From: Candidatus Thalassolituus haligoni
GTDB taxonomy: Bacteria; Pseudomonadota; Gammaproteobacteria; Pseudomonadales; Oceanobacteraceae
NCBI RefSeq assembly: GCF_041222825.1
Contig: NZ_CP139482.1
Coordinates: 279,001 to 343,000, forward strand
DNA: 64,000 bases
Reading direction: 5' to 3'
This document shows, one piece after another, positions 1 to 9,127 of this stretch. The position numbers and the translations under genes are program-made. The notes beneath the pieces were generated by a model that ran no database searches, was not told the origin of the DNA, and saw nothing but the letters and a program-made list of their open reading frames with translations. The first letter of the stretch is position 1; the number at the start of each line of letters is the position of its first letter.

Positions 1-153
1 GGTGAGCTGTTGGACACTCTGGTTCTTGGCATTGGTCAGCGTGTTATAGGTCTGTTGCAACGCCGTGATCTGGATGATAACAACGCAGATTATGGCCGTT
101 CCCAATAAGAGCCACAGGCGGCTCCGAATACTGATGTTGCGAAATAAAGACAT
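1..153 (-). CDS. Methyl-accepting chemotaxis protein, N-terminal fragment
   Basis: This gene runs off the left edge; only its first 51 codons are present. The start codon is the complement of CAT at 151-153. The peptide starts MSLFRNISIRSRLWLLLG: a short basic cytoplasmic tail, a hydrophobic segment at about residues 13-30, then a polar helix (QQTYNTLTNAKNQSVQQLT) entering the periplasm. The 'NISIRSRLWLLL' start followed by one TM helix and a helical linker is typical of chemoreceptors with a periplasmic Cache-type sensor domain. Ligand and signalling domains lie outside the window, so the call rests on the N-terminus only. A diguanylate cyclase or histidine kinase with the same sensor start is possible. 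Confidence 0.55.
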   Translation of the reverse strand, partial: MSLFRNISIRSRLWLLLGTAIICVVIIQITALQQTYNTLTNAKNQSVQQLT

Positions 154-304
154 AATACGTTTCTCGTCTGTTCGGTATCGGCGTGGGCGACGAGAGGTTG
201 TACCGGGTTCGTTTCGGTAAATACCAGGCTATGTCGTCGCGGTATGTTGTCAGTCTAGGTTATATTTCAGAGATACAAGTCGTTATCGGCAGAGAGGTGC
301 ACCA

Positions 305-676
305 ATGAAGCCAGATGGCATAAAAGTCAGAAAAAACAGTCGTTGCCTGGAATTACGGTATGGCGATGAAACGCATGAACTCAGCTTTGAATTGCTGCGG
401 GTATTATCCCCTTCAGCCGAGGTGCGTGGCCATGGTACGGGTAATGGCGTATTACAATCGGGCAAGAAAGACGTGGGCCTGTTGAGGATCGAACCAGCCG
501 GTAACTATGCGTTGAAACTGGTGTTCGACGATGGTCATGATTCCGGGCTGTACGACTGGCATTATCTGCGCCATTTATGCCTGAATAAGGATTCGTTATG
601 GCAGGATTATCTCGATCAGCTGACCGCCGCCGGTGCCCATCGAGAACCCCTGCTCATTAATATTCGTGGGCTGTGA
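305..676 (+). CDS. DUF971 / GBBH-like N-terminal domain protein
   Basis: The product is a 123-residue protein made of one small domain of the DUF971 family (gamma-butyrobetaine hydroxylase-like N-terminal domain). The family pattern is visible: an early 'LELRYGDETHELSFELLRVLSPSAE' strand-helix segment, and near residues 70-95 'YALKLVFDDGHDSGLYDWHYL', where the conserved F.DGH.SG.Y.W motif sits. Related domains bind zinc or iron in eukaryotic hydroxylases, but the stand-alone bacterial protein has no established reaction. A GAGAGG ribosome-binding site precedes ATG 305. It lies just upstream of rnr on the same strand, about 120 bp away, with no visible terminator between them. Confidence 0.8.
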   Translation: MKPDGIKVRKNSRCLELRYGDETHELSFELLRVLSPSAEVRGHGTGNGVLQSGKKDVGLLRIEPAGNYALKLVFDDGHDSGLYDWHYLRHLCLNKDSLWQDYLDQLTAAGAHREPLLINIRGL

Positions 677-798
677 CAGCAGATTGAGCAGCATCCGCCA
701 CCTTTGGGTATACTGATTACCATGAATAACATAAAACCAGTCTCAATCAGCCGCCTGTGGCGCCCTAACACACCCCTCATAAGAACAGGAGCCGTACA

Positions 799-3444
799 TT
801 GACGGATTCCCCCACCCCAAAACATTCCCCCATTCACGACCCCAACGCTGCGTTGGAGGCACAGAAGTACGATAATCCGGTTCCCAGCCGGGAAGCATTG
901 CTGGCGTTGCTGGAGCAATCCGGTCGCCCAATGACTCATGAAGATGTGTGTGAAGCGCTGGCAGAAACCGACCCGGAACGGGTTGAAGCCTTGCGTCGCC
1001 GACTGATTGCCATGTCGCGCGATGGCCAGCTGATGAGCAACCGGCGCAGCCAGTTTTTTCCGATGGAAAAAGCCGACTTGGTGACTGGCGTAGTGATGGG
1101 CCACAAAGACGGTTTTGGTTTTGTCTTGCGCGACGGCGATGACGACATTTATTTGTCGAACCGTCAAATGCGCAAAGTATTCCACGGCGACAAGGTCGCC
1201 GTACAGATTCTCGGGCTGGATCGACGTGGTCGCCCGGAAGGCAAGATTGTCCAGGTGATTGAACGCAATACCCAACACATCGTCGGGCGCTATTTTGATC
1301 AGTCTGGCGTTGGCGTAGTACAGCCGGATAACAAGCGTGTCAGTACGGAAGTGCTGGTGCCAGCCGAAGGCCGCCACGGTGCCGAACACGGCCAATTTGT
1401 GGTGGTCGAAATCACCGCCCAGCCGAAGCAGGGCGGTCTGCCAATTGGCAAGGTCATCGAGGTTCTGGGCGAACACCTGGCACCGGGAATGGAAATTGAA
1501 GTGGCGATTCGCAGCCACGACATTCCCCATGAATGGCCTGCGGCAGTGACGGTTGAAGCTAAAAAACTGTCTGACGAAGTCCGCGAGCAGGACAAAGCCA
1601 ATCGTATTGATTTGCGGCATTTGCCCTTCGTCACGATTGACGGTGAAGATGCCCGCGATTTTGACGATGCGGTGTACTGCGAGCGCAACCGGAACACCGG
1701 TGGCTGGCGCTTATACGTCGCCATTGCCGACGTATCCCATTACGTCAAACCCGGTTCAGCACTGGATCAGGAAGCCCACACTCGCGGCAACTCGGTGTAT
1801 TTCCCCGGTTTTGTTGTACCCATGCTGCCAGAAAAACTCTCCAACGGTTTGTGCTCGCTGAACCCGGCAGTGGATCGCCTGGTGATGGTGTGTGAAATGA
1901 CCATTTCCAAAGCTGGCAATATCTCCGGCTACAAGTTTATGGAAGGGGTGATCCACTCCCATGCCCGGCTGACCTACAACAAGGTCTGGATGATGCTGCA
2001 GACACCACGCAGTGAAGAAGGGCAGGTGTGGCGAGATCATTACCCTGCCGTCGTGCCGCACATCGAAAACCTCTACAGCCTGTTCCAGCTCTTACGGGGC
2101 AAGCGCGAAGAACGTGGTGCGATGGACTTTGATTCGGTAGAAACCCGCATTGTGTTTGATGCCGAGCGCAAGATTCAGGAAATCGTGCCGGTTGCCCGTA
2201 ACGACGCTCATATGCTGATCGAAGAGTGCATGCTGGCCGCCAACGTCTGTGCCGCCAACTTCCTCGATAAATACAAGGTGCCGTGCGTCTACCGTGTCCA
2301 CGCCGGGCCAAGTGACGAAAAGCTCGAAAACCTGCGTTCTTTCCTGGGTGAAATGGGACTGTCGATCAACACCGGCAAAGCCAAGCCGACCCCCAAGAAC
2401 TACCAGGAACTACTGAATAGTATTCAGCAGCGTCCAGATTCCCACCTGATCCAGACGGTACTATTACGCTCCCTCAGCCAGGCGGTGTATCACCCGGAAA
2501 ACGAAGGCCACTTTGGGCTGGCATATAAGGCCTACACCCATTTTACCTCGCCGATTCGCCGCTACCCGGATTTGCTGGTACACCGTGCCATTCGCAGCGT
2601 GATTCGCAGCGAGCAGGAATGCAGCAATGCTACCCGTGCAGACGGTGCCAAACCGCTGGCCAAGGCCGATATTTATCCCTACGACATGGCGCAGGTCATT
2701 CAGCAGGGTGAGCATTGTTCCATGACAGAGCGCCGTGCCGATGACGCCACCCGCGATGTGAATGATTTCCTCAAGTGTGAGTACATTCAGGATCGGATCG
2801 GCGAAGTCTTTGAAGGCGTGATTACCGCCGTCACCGGTTTCGGCCTGTTTGTTGAACTGAAAAACGTCTATGTCGAAGGACTGGTGCATATCTCCTCGCT
2901 GGCGAACGACTTTTACCAGTTCGATGCCGTCAAACATCGCCTGGTCGGAGAACGTACTCGGCGTACTTTCCGCCTGGGTGACAGCCTCTGGGTGCAGGTC
3001 TCCGGTGTTAATCTCGATGAGCGCAAGGTTGATTTTGATCTGGCAACCGCCCCCGGTAATGCCGGGCGAGCCATGCCTGAGCCACCGCGATTACCACGTC
3101 GACGCTCCAAAACAGCCGCCGCTGGTGCTGGTGTCAAGACCGGTGCTGCCGGGGTAAAAGAAGAAGTACTGAAACCTTCAGGCCGTCGTCGTAAAAAACC
3201 GGCTGCCGCTGCTGCTGCGCCCACCAGCGCTGTCGTTGGTGATACCGCCAGCGCCGACAAGGAAGTCGGAGCCAGGAAAAAAAGCCGCAAAAAATCGTCG
3301 AGCAAACGCCAGAAGCTGAACGCCAAAAAAGCCCCGGCCGGTACAGCACCGGTTGCCGCCAAAGACAAGCCGAAAGCAGCCAGCAAGGCCAAAAAAGCCA
3401 AGCGTAAAGCCGCGCCCAAAGCCAAAAGCGTCACCAAACCCTGA
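799..3444 (+). CDS. rnr: Ribonuclease R (3'-5' exoribonuclease)
   Basis: RNase R degrades structured RNA processively from the 3' end and takes part in RNA quality control and trans-translation. The 881-residue product has an N-terminal helix-turn-helix (about residues 30-85), cold-shock OB folds (about 90-240), the RNB catalytic domain with the Asp cluster DGEDARDFDDAVY at 281-293, an S1 domain near 645-730 (GEVFEGVITAVTGFGLFVEL), and a very basic Lys/Ala-rich tail from about residue 755. The start is TTG: AGGAG at 787-791 lies 7 nt upstream and no in-frame ATG fits better. It is followed by rlmB, the same pairing as in E. coli. The tail is longer and more repetitive than in E. coli. Confidence 0.97.
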   Translation: MTDSPTPKHSPIHDPNAALEAQKYDNPVPSREALLALLEQSGRPMTHEDVCEALAETDPERVEALRRRLIAMSRDGQLMSNRRSQFFPMEKADLVTGVVMGHKDGFGFVLRDGDDDIYLSNRQMRKVFHGDKVAVQILGLDRRGRPEGKIVQVIERNTQHIVGRYFDQSGVGVVQPDNKRVSTEVLVPAEGRHGAEHGQFVVVEITAQPKQGGLPIGKVIEVLGEHLAPGMEIEVAIRSHDIPHEWPAAVTVEAKKLSDEVREQDKANRIDLRHLPFVTIDGEDARDFDDAVYCERNRNTGGWRLYVAIADVSHYVKPGSALDQEAHTRGNSVYFPGFVVPMLPEKLSNGLCSLNPAVDRLVMVCEMTISKAGNISGYKFMEGVIHSHARLTYNKVWMMLQTPRSEEGQVWRDHYPAVVPHIENLYSLFQLLRGKREERGAMDFDSVETRIVFDAERKIQEIVPVARNDAHMLIEECMLAANVCAANFLDKYKVPCVYRVHAGPSDEKLENLRSFLGEMGLSINTGKAKPTPKNYQELLNSIQQRPDSHLIQTVLLRSLSQAVYHPENEGHFGLAYKAYTHFTSPIRRYPDLLVHRAIRSVIRSEQECSNATRADGAKPLAKADIYPYDMAQVIQQGEHCSMTERRADDATRDVNDFLKCEYIQDRIGEVFEGVITAVTGFGLFVELKNVYVEGLVHISSLANDFYQFDAVKHRLVGERTRRTFRLGDSLWVQVSGVNLDERKVDFDLATAPGNAGRAMPEPPRLPRRRSKTAAAGAGVKTGAAGVKEEVLKPSGRRRKKPAAAAAAPTSAVVGDTASADKEVGARKKSRKKSSSKRQKLNAKKAPAGTAPVAAKDKPKAASKAKKAKRKAAPKAKSVTKP

Positions 3445-3497
3445 CACTGCATAAACCCGAGGGCAGGCCGATACCTGCCCGCTGACGAGACAAATGA

Positions 3498-4238
3498 ATG
3501 AAGCTTGATGCTGTATATGGCCTGCATGCCGTCACCACCCTGCTGCAACGCAGTCCGGATCAGGTGACGGAAATCTGGGTACAAAAAGGCCGCGTTGATC
3601 AGCGTATGCAAAGAGTGCTGGACGAAGCCCAACGGCTTGGCCTGGATGTGCGTGAAGCCGACAAAGGCTTACTGAACCAGAAAGCCGACGGTAACCATCA
3701 AGGTGTGATTGCGTTTCGCAAACCGCTACAGGGCGTGAGTGAACGTAACCTGCCCGATGTGCTCGACCGCATAGCCGGCCCGGCGTTTATCCTGATCCTG
3801 GATGGCGTGACCGACCCGCACAACCTCGGTGCTTGCCTGCGTACCGCCGATGCCGCTGGAGTACATTTGGTGATTGCTCCGAAAGACAAATCGGCACCAT
3901 TGAATGCTACCGTCGCCAAGGTCGCCTGTGGTGCTGCCGAAGTGGTTCCTTATGTCCAGGTGACCAACCTGGCCCGTACCATGACCGAACTGCAAGAACG
4001 CGGTATCTGGCTGGTGGGTACCGCAGGCGAAGCCACCACCTCGGTCTACCAACAAGACCTCAAAGGCCCACTGGCACTGGTGATGGGCGCAGAAGGTGCT
4101 GGCATGCGGCGTTTGACCCGCGAACACTGTGATCATCTGATCAATATTCCCATGGCGGGTGAAGTCAGCTCAGTGAATGTCTCGGTGGCGACAGGCATTT
4201 GTTTGTTTGAAGCGGTGCGGCAGCGGCTGGCGCTGTAA
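3498..4238 (+). CDS. rlmB: 23S rRNA (guanosine(2251)-2'-O)-methyltransferase RlmB
   Basis: This SpoU-family enzyme uses S-adenosylmethionine to methylate the 2'-OH of G2251 in the peptidyl-transferase P-loop of 23S rRNA. The 246-residue protein has the SpoU substrate-binding N-terminal domain ([17 protein letters not shown]) and the C-terminal trefoil-knot domain with the motifs [38 protein letters not shown] and [21 protein letters not shown] 3498 is preferred over the out-of-frame ATG at 3494 because it opens directly into the family N-terminus [12 protein letters not shown]. It lies about 50 bp downstream of rnr and is probably co-transcribed. Confidence 0.96.
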   Translation: MKLDAVYGLHAVTTLLQRSPDQVTEIWVQKGRVDQRMQRVLDEAQRLGLDVREADKGLLNQKADGNHQGVIAFRKPLQGVSERNLPDVLDRIAGPAFILILDGVTDPHNLGACLRTADAAGVHLVIAPKDKSAPLNATVAKVACGAAEVVPYVQVTNLARTMTELQERGIWLVGTAGEATTSVYQQDLKGPLALVMGAEGAGMRRLTREHCDHLINIPMAGEVSSVNVSVATGICLFEAVRQRLAL

Positions 4239-4277
4239 TCAAAGGATAAGCGTCGGCGAACACCGCATTATCTGAAA

Positions 4278-4310
4278 ACAACAGTTGTGTTTAGCTGTTG
4301 TGTTTTATTT
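4278..4310 (+). terminator. Probable rho-independent terminator after rlmB
   Basis: ACAACAG (4278-4284) pairs with CTGTTGT (4295-4301) around a 10-nt loop, followed directly by GTTTTATTT. The stem is short and AT-rich, so strength is uncertain, but it lies about 40 bp beyond the rlmB stop. Confidence 0.55.
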
Positions 4311-4370
4311 GTTGGTGGCTTGAACCAGGTTCACCCGGTCAAAGCCAAGGTTCTGTCTGGCACCTGGTGC

Positions 4371-5186
4371 TCAAAACCGATACCCGATCGCGCCAATGTA
4401 TTCATCGTAATAAATCTTCTGGCGCGCCTTGTCACTGCTGTCGTGGCTGGTCAGCACATCATTCATATTGACGTAGCCGTATTTACCGATAAAGCGCACA
4501 AACAGCCCCTGCCACACGTTGGCTTCAACGCCAATTTTTACCAGCGTGCTGTAACCGGCAACGTGCCATTCATCGTTACGATCGCCACTCATCAGTTTGA
4601 CGTTGCTTTTGGGGTACATGATGCCCGCACCTGCTCCGGCAAACAGAGCGATGTCCATGTCTGCACCGTGCTGCCACACGGGCAGGTAGGCTTCGGTTTC
4701 CAGTGAGATCTGGTTAAAACCGTCGGTGTGTTCGTAGGTCAGGAAGTCTTCGGTCAATACGACATCCTCGGCGGCGGGGTCGGTTTTCTCAAAGCCGTTA
4801 CGATCGTTGGTGCCGGTCATGCTGACGGTCTGATCCTGCACCATCACATACTTCATATGATCCCAGCCCAGCGATACCGACCAGTTGTCCTGTACAAAGT
4901 AGCCGAAACGCCAGTTGTATTGGGGGATGGTTATGCGACCGGGATTCAGATAGCTGTGAAAAATCTGCGCGATGCTGAACTGGGTCTGGTGATCCTTGGC
5001 GGAGACGTTATGCAGGGTGAAATCGTAGTCGTCTCCTTCAAAGTGAATATCGCTGTCGGAATAGGTGGCGTTGTTCCAGCCCCAATAACCGTACCAGTCG
5101 CCCTGACTGCGCATGGCAGCCTCGCTGGCAGCGGAATAGCAGGAGCTGGCCATCAACAGGATGGCAATGGATACAGGGGACTTCAT
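4371..5186 (-). CDS. Outer-membrane beta-barrel protein of unknown function
   Basis: The 271-residue product starts with a cleavable signal peptide (MKSPVSIAILLMASSCYSAASEA). It continues as alternating aromatic/polar strands (DWYGYWGWNNATYS, YNWRFGYFVQDNWSVSLGWDHMKY, ISLETEAYLPVWQHG, DIALFAGAGAGIMYP, TLVKIGVEANVWQGLFVRFIGKYGYV) and ends in Phe (EYIGAIGYRF), the usual BAM recognition signal. It resembles small 8-12-stranded barrels but I do not recognise a named family. The Cys near the signal cleavage site could suggest a lipobox, but the surrounding residues fit that poorly. It stands alone, convergent with rlmB. Confidence 0.65.
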   Translation of the reverse strand: MKSPVSIAILLMASSCYSAASEAAMRSQGDWYGYWGWNNATYSDSDIHFEGDDYDFTLHNVSAKDHQTQFSIAQIFHSYLNPGRITIPQYNWRFGYFVQDNWSVSLGWDHMKYVMVQDQTVSMTGTNDRNGFEKTDPAAEDVVLTEDFLTYEHTDGFNQISLETEAYLPVWQHGADMDIALFAGAGAGIMYPKSNVKLMSGDRNDEWHVAGYSTLVKIGVEANVWQGLFVRFIGKYGYVNMNDVLTSHDSSDKARQKIYYDEYIGAIGYRF

Positions 5187-5688
5187 GTAATTACCTTGAG
5201 GTGAAAATAGTGCAAGAAGGCGGGGAGGCTAGCAGCTATATGGCTGGCTCATAATGTCTGATTATGGAACAGGGTTATGTAATAAATGGCACAAGTGAAA
5301 AAGGCCGCCTGGCGAACGGATCCTGGCTGGCTGAAAGGCCGGGTTGGAATAACGGTATCAATGAATAAGCCCAGTCTTTGTAAGGATTAAGTAGATAGGT
5401 TCAGCATGGGACAACAGCAGAACCGGATCTGCTGATGACCGAGCAGCACCTGGACGCCAGCATGATGGAACACTCAAATCCATTGCGCTGTCTTCCCTGC
5501 GGGATGATGGCTGCATGCTGCTCACTCCAAAATGGCTAACCCGGTGTGATTTGATCATATAGGTCATCTGAGCCGTCGTTTTTGGGCAATATTGAGTGTA
5601 CGACTGGCAGATGAATTGTCACTTTGCCTGTTTTTCCCTACTCTCTCGCCCCAATGCTATTACTCCTGATGTCGCCAAGGACTCACCG
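5187..5688. other. Intergenic region between divergent barrel gene and ynaI
   Basis: About 500 bp hold the two divergent promoters. The stretch has no convincing gene: an in-frame upstream extension of ynaI from 5596 lacks a ribosome-binding site, and short ORFs on either strand have poor codon use. No strong terminator or long repeat was seen. Confidence 0.5.
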
Positions 5689-6813
5689 ATGTTCGACTTC
5701 GTTTTTACCCAGCCCGACTGGTGGCACGACTTGATCAGCCAGAACTATGACTGGTTCTGGGATGTCTCGGTGGCCATCATCCTCACCTTGTTGACCGGGG
5801 TTGTATGGCGCTTTGCCCGACGTCGTTTGCTGGCACTGGTCACCCGTACCAATAACCATTGGGATGATGTGGTGGTGGACGCTTTGGGTGTGCCGATCAA
5901 CTGGATTATTCTTGCCATTGGAGCCAGCTGGATTGCGGATATTACCGCTCGCAGCTTTGAGATTGGCGTGATCATGACCAGCATACCCCTGGCGCGTCAG
6001 CTGTCGCTGATTGTGCTGGTGGCCTGGGCGATCTGGCGACTGATCAACCGGGTTGAGCATCGGCAGATTTCCTGTGGTGCTGACCCTACCACCATCGAAC
6101 TGGTGGGCAAGATTGCTCGGGTTGTCGTGATGATTCTGATGGCGCTACCTATCTTGCAGGCGCTGGGCATCACTATTTCAGGTCTGTTGGCCTTTGGCGG
6201 CATGGGAGGACTGGTGGTGGGCCTGGCGGCCAAGGATTTGTTGGCCAACTTTTTTGGTTCGTTGGTGGTGTATATGGATCGGCCGTTTCGGGTGGGCGAC
6301 TGGATTCGTTCGCCAGACCGCAATATTGAAGGTACCGTGGAAAGTATTGGTTTTCGGGTCACTTGTATTCGCACGTTCGACAAGCGGCCGCTATATGTCC
6401 CTAACTCGGTGTTTACCAGTATCTCGGTGGAAAATCCGTCGCGGATGCTGAATCGCCGTATCTACGAAACCATCGGCGTGCGTTATCAGGATTCCGACGT
6501 GCTGGATACTCTGTTGCAAAACATCGAAGCCATGCTGCGCACGCATGCGGATATCGATACCAGGCAGACGATCATGGTGAATTTCACCAGCTTCGGAGCC
6601 TCCAGTCTGGACTTTTTTGTCTACTGTTTTACCAAAACCACCGACTGGGCGACCTATCACAAGATCAAGCAAGCAGTGATGCTGGAAATCATCCGCATTA
6701 TTCACGCTGAAGGTGCCGACTGCGCGTTCCCGACCCGGACATTACATCTGGATTCCATGCCGCCACAGGTGACGGCAGCGATGGCCGCCGACAGCATGGG
6801 CAGCAAGGCCTGA
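5689..6813 (+). CDS. ynaI: YnaI-type mechanosensitive ion channel (MscS family)
   Basis: This inner-membrane channel opens under membrane tension to release solutes on hypo-osmotic shock. The 374-residue protein has several N-terminal TM helices, then the pore helix and beta-domain with GLLAFGGMGGLVVGLAAKDLLANFF and the strongly YnaI-like stretch DRPFRVGDWIRSPDRNIEGT, then RPLYVPNSVFTSISVENPSRM and an alpha/beta C-domain. The start is set at ATG 5689 because AAGGA at 5677-5681 lies 7 nt upstream; an in-frame ATG at 5596 would add 31 residues without TM character. The next gene, stpA, makes a compatible-solute enzyme, which fits an osmotic role for both. Confidence 0.9.
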   Translation: MFDFVFTQPDWWHDLISQNYDWFWDVSVAIILTLLTGVVWRFARRRLLALVTRTNNHWDDVVVDALGVPINWIILAIGASWIADITARSFEIGVIMTSIPLARQLSLIVLVAWAIWRLINRVEHRQISCGADPTTIELVGKIARVVVMILMALPILQALGITISGLLAFGGMGGLVVGLAAKDLLANFFGSLVVYMDRPFRVGDWIRSPDRNIEGTVESIGFRVTCIRTFDKRPLYVPNSVFTSISVENPSRMLNRRIYETIGVRYQDSDVLDTLLQNIEAMLRTHADIDTRQTIMVNFTSFGASSLDFFVYCFTKTTDWATYHKIKQAVMLEIIRIIHAEGADCAFPTRTLHLDSMPPQVTAAMAADSMGSKA

Positions 6814-6866
6814 CCCGAGACGGATAAGATGTTCCTTACTGTTGATCGTAGCAGTGAGGAACGCTT

Positions 6867-6910
6867 GCCAAAACGCATCAGCCAAAACCCGCCAGCCAAA
6901 ACGCATCAGC
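6867..6910. repeat. Three tandem 14-bp repeats upstream of stpA
   Basis: Copies one and three are identical over 16 bp (GCCAAAACGCATCAGC at 6867-6882 and 6895-6910); the middle copy, CCAAAACCCGCCAGC, is degenerate. The array ends about 45 bp before the stpA start, where an operator or a slippage-born repeat could lie. Confidence 0.7.
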
Positions 6911-6955
6911 AATGGTATGGTCTTTGTTTGAGGAATCAGCAACGACGGAGCCTTC

Positions 6956-8203
6956 ATGACCCCAGGTCTTTCTTCTTATCAATGGCATACCGATATATCT
7001 CCCCTGGCCGACACTCTGACGACAGCACCGGATTATCTGATTATTCAGGATTTGGATGGCGTCTGTATGGGATTGGTGAATGACCCGCTGAGCCGCACGA
7101 TGGATCCCGGTTATGTGCATGCAGTGCGTAACCAGGAAGGGCGTTTCTATGTCCTGACCAATGGCGAGCATATTGGCAAACGCGGTGTAAACCCGATGAT
7201 TGATCGGGCGTTAGGAAATGGCGTTGCCAAAACCGAAGGGCTATATTTACCCGGCCTGGGCGCTGGCGGGGTGCAGCTGCAAAATCGTTTTGGCAAGGTC
7301 TCTCACCCTGGTGTCAGCTCACAGGAAATGGCCTTTTTGCTGCAAATCCCGGTCAAGGCCCGCTACTTTCTGATTAACCTGCTGGGCAACTCACCGTACA
7401 ACCTCGCCAAGGAAAATATCCAGCTGCTGGCGGAAGCCGTGGTGCTGGATAACCGCGCTTCGCCGACCATCAATGCCAACTTGCTGAGTGCAGTACTGGG
7501 TTCGGTCACCCCTGTCAGGCAGTTACAACAAGACTTGCAGCGTTTTATGACCCGGCTGCTGCAAGACGCGCAGTCACAGGGTATGGGGGAGTCGTTTTTT
7601 ATTCACTACGCCCCCAACCTGGGCACCGATCCGGCCACTGGGCTGGAACGTATCAAGCCTGCGGATGACAGCAGTTGGGGTACGACCGACTTTCAGTTCA
7701 TGCTCAAAGGAGCGGTGAAAGAGTCCGGCGTGCTGGTGTTGCTGAACCAGTATTTCGCCGCCAAAACCGGGGCCTATCCGCTGGGAGCAGACTTCAGCGT
7801 GCGTACTGCGCCCGCTTCCCATAACGCGCTGCTGGAACTGGCGCAATCTGCTTTTGATCCGGCGTTAATGCCCAGAATTATAGGCGTTGGCGATACCATC
7901 ACCTCTCACCAGATTGATGGTGAATGGCAACGCGGCGGCAGTGACCGGGGCTTTCTGACGCTGGTTCAGGATCTCGGCCAGGCGTTTGATTCCGACAACG
8001 TTGTGGTACTGATCGACAGCAGTGGTGATGAGGTTATACGCCCGGCGGTGGATACCGGCGCACTGCAGCGTTATTGCGCCACAGACCCGCAATACTGGCA
8101 AGCAGTGGCCGGATTAAGTGATGCCAATGACCCACTACGAGTGAATTTTGTGCTTGCTGGTCACTCTGAGTACCGGGCATTTTTTGTCTCTGCGTTGGGT
8201 TAA
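6956..8203 (+). CDS. stpA: Glucosylglycerol-3-phosphate phosphatase (StpA family)
   Basis: The family dephosphorylates glucosylglycerol phosphate to the compatible solute glucosylglycerol, as in salt-stressed cyanobacteria. The 415-residue product carries the HAD-like signature LIIQDLDGVCMGLVNDPLSR at about residues 28-47, followed by YVLTNGEH (a HAD motif II-like Thr) and, near the C-terminal third, IIGVGDTITSHQ and VVVLIDSSGDEV. Length matches StpA of cyanobacteria. GGAG at 6947-6950 supports ATG 6956. No glucosylglycerol-phosphate synthase (ggpS) lies in the window, so the substrate supply is unseen. Neighbouring ynaI suggests an osmotic-stress pair. Substrate specificity is inferred from family only. 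Confidence 0.8.
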   Translation: MTPGLSSYQWHTDISPLADTLTTAPDYLIIQDLDGVCMGLVNDPLSRTMDPGYVHAVRNQEGRFYVLTNGEHIGKRGVNPMIDRALGNGVAKTEGLYLPGLGAGGVQLQNRFGKVSHPGVSSQEMAFLLQIPVKARYFLINLLGNSPYNLAKENIQLLAEAVVLDNRASPTINANLLSAVLGSVTPVRQLQQDLQRFMTRLLQDAQSQGMGESFFIHYAPNLGTDPATGLERIKPADDSSWGTTDFQFMLKGAVKESGVLVLLNQYFAAKTGAYPLGADFSVRTAPASHNALLELAQSAFDPALMPRIIGVGDTITSHQIDGEWQRGGSDRGFLTLVQDLGQAFDSDNVVVLIDSSGDEVIRPAVDTGALQRYCATDPQYWQAVAGLSDANDPLRVNFVLAGHSEYRAFFVSALG

Positions 8204-8382
8204 CCGGTGTGCTTGAGCCGCTCGATTCGAGATCTGCGAGGCCGGTATTCTTGAGTGCTGGCAACAGACGGATGGACAGCAGTTGACATCTGCTGACGGA
8301 TAACCCTATTTTCTCTCGGGGTTATTTATGATCCTGATTGCCACATCGGTCGATCAGTAATGACTATGACCCCCTTATAAAA

Positions 8383-8399
8383 GATCAATTTAATCTATG
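8383..8399. promoter_or_regulatory. Possible OxyR half-site upstream of ahpC
   Basis: GATCAATTTAATCTATG matches 12 of 16 informative positions of the OxyR repeat GATAGGTTnAACCTATC. It lies about 70 bp before the ahpC start, as expected for peroxide control. A second half-site 22 bp away is weak, so this is only a candidate. Confidence 0.3.
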
Positions 8400-8465
8400 A
8401 TCTGAAAACGCGCATTATCAATCTCGTTCCCAGTCACATCACATTCACTCCATGGAGTAACAACG

Positions 8466-9023
8466 ATGATCAACACTGAAATCAAGCCATTTGCAGCGAC
8501 CGCTTTCAAAAACGGTGAGTTCGTAGATATCACTGAAGCCGATGTGAAAGGCAAGTGGGCAGTATTCTTTTTCTACCCAGCCGACTTCACCTTCGTATGC
8601 CCAACCGAACTGGAAGACCTGGCCAGCAAGTACGACGAACTGCAAAAGCTGGGCGTAGAAGTGTTCTCGGTATCTACCGACACTCACTTCTGTCACAAAG
8701 CATGGCACGACACTTCCGAAGCTATCGGCAAAATCAACTACTACATGGTCGGCGACCAGACTGCCACCATCACCAGCAACTTCGGTGTACTGCGTGAAGG
8801 CCAGGGCCTGGCAGATCGCGCTACCTTCCTGATTGATCCAGAAGGTGTGATTCAGGCAATGGAAATCACTGCTGAAGGCATTGGCCGTGATGCAGACGAC
8901 CTGATGCGTAAAGTGAAAGCGGCTCAGTACGTCGCATCTCACCCAGGTGAAGTATGCCCAGCCAAGTGGAAAGAAGGCGAAGCGACACTGGCTCCGTCTC
9001 TCGATCTGGTTGGCAAAATCTAA
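8466..9023 (+). CDS. ahpC: Alkyl hydroperoxide reductase subunit C (peroxiredoxin)
   Basis: AhpC is a typical 2-Cys peroxiredoxin that reduces H2O2 and organic hydroperoxides in the cytoplasm and is recycled by AhpF. The 185-residue protein has the peroxidatic Cys45 in [15 protein letters not shown] and the resolving Cys164 in [10 protein letters not shown]. Length and ends match E. coli AhpC. GGAG about 9 nt upstream supports ATG 8466. Codon use is strongly biased (many CTG, GAA, GGC), which fits high expression. ahpF follows after a 323-bp spacer that contains a palindromic repeat. Confidence 0.97.
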   Translation: MINTEIKPFAATAFKNGEFVDITEADVKGKWAVFFFYPADFTFVCPTELEDLASKYDELQKLGVEVFSVSTDTHFCHKAWHDTSEAIGKINYYMVGDQTATITSNFGVLREGQGLADRATFLIDPEGVIQAMEITAEGIGRDADDLMRKVKAAQYVASHPGEVCPAKWKEGEATLAPSLDLVGKI

Positions 9024-9051
9024 ACTGATCGAAGTTGACTGCGTTGCTCAT

Positions 9052-9127
9052 GCAGCGTTGGAATCAGGCTCGAAATGCTCATTTACAGACTCGTAAACTC
9101 GGCTTTCTCGCTTGATTCCGCCTTGCC
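9052..9127. repeat. Imperfect palindromic intergenic repeat (REP/MITE-like)
   Basis: About 76 bp just after ahpC form a long imperfect hairpin: GGAATCAGGCTCGAAATGCTC on the left pairs with CTCGGCTTTCTCGCTTGATTCC on the right around a GTAAA-type centre. Its minus strand shares order and sequence (AAGGC ... GAGTTTA ... TAAATGA ... GCCTG ... AAC.C.GC) with the interior of the element at 22425-22575, so the two belong to one dispersed family. Confidence 0.6.

Noticed and set aside
616..1620. 334-codon minus-strand ORF antisense to rnr
   Set aside because: It overlaps the DUF971 gene end and the rnr cold-shock domains; no family pattern.
8217..8245. tRNA-like GCTCGATTCGAGATC stretch
   Set aside because: It forms one short stem only; no acceptor stem, D-arm or CCA context was found.
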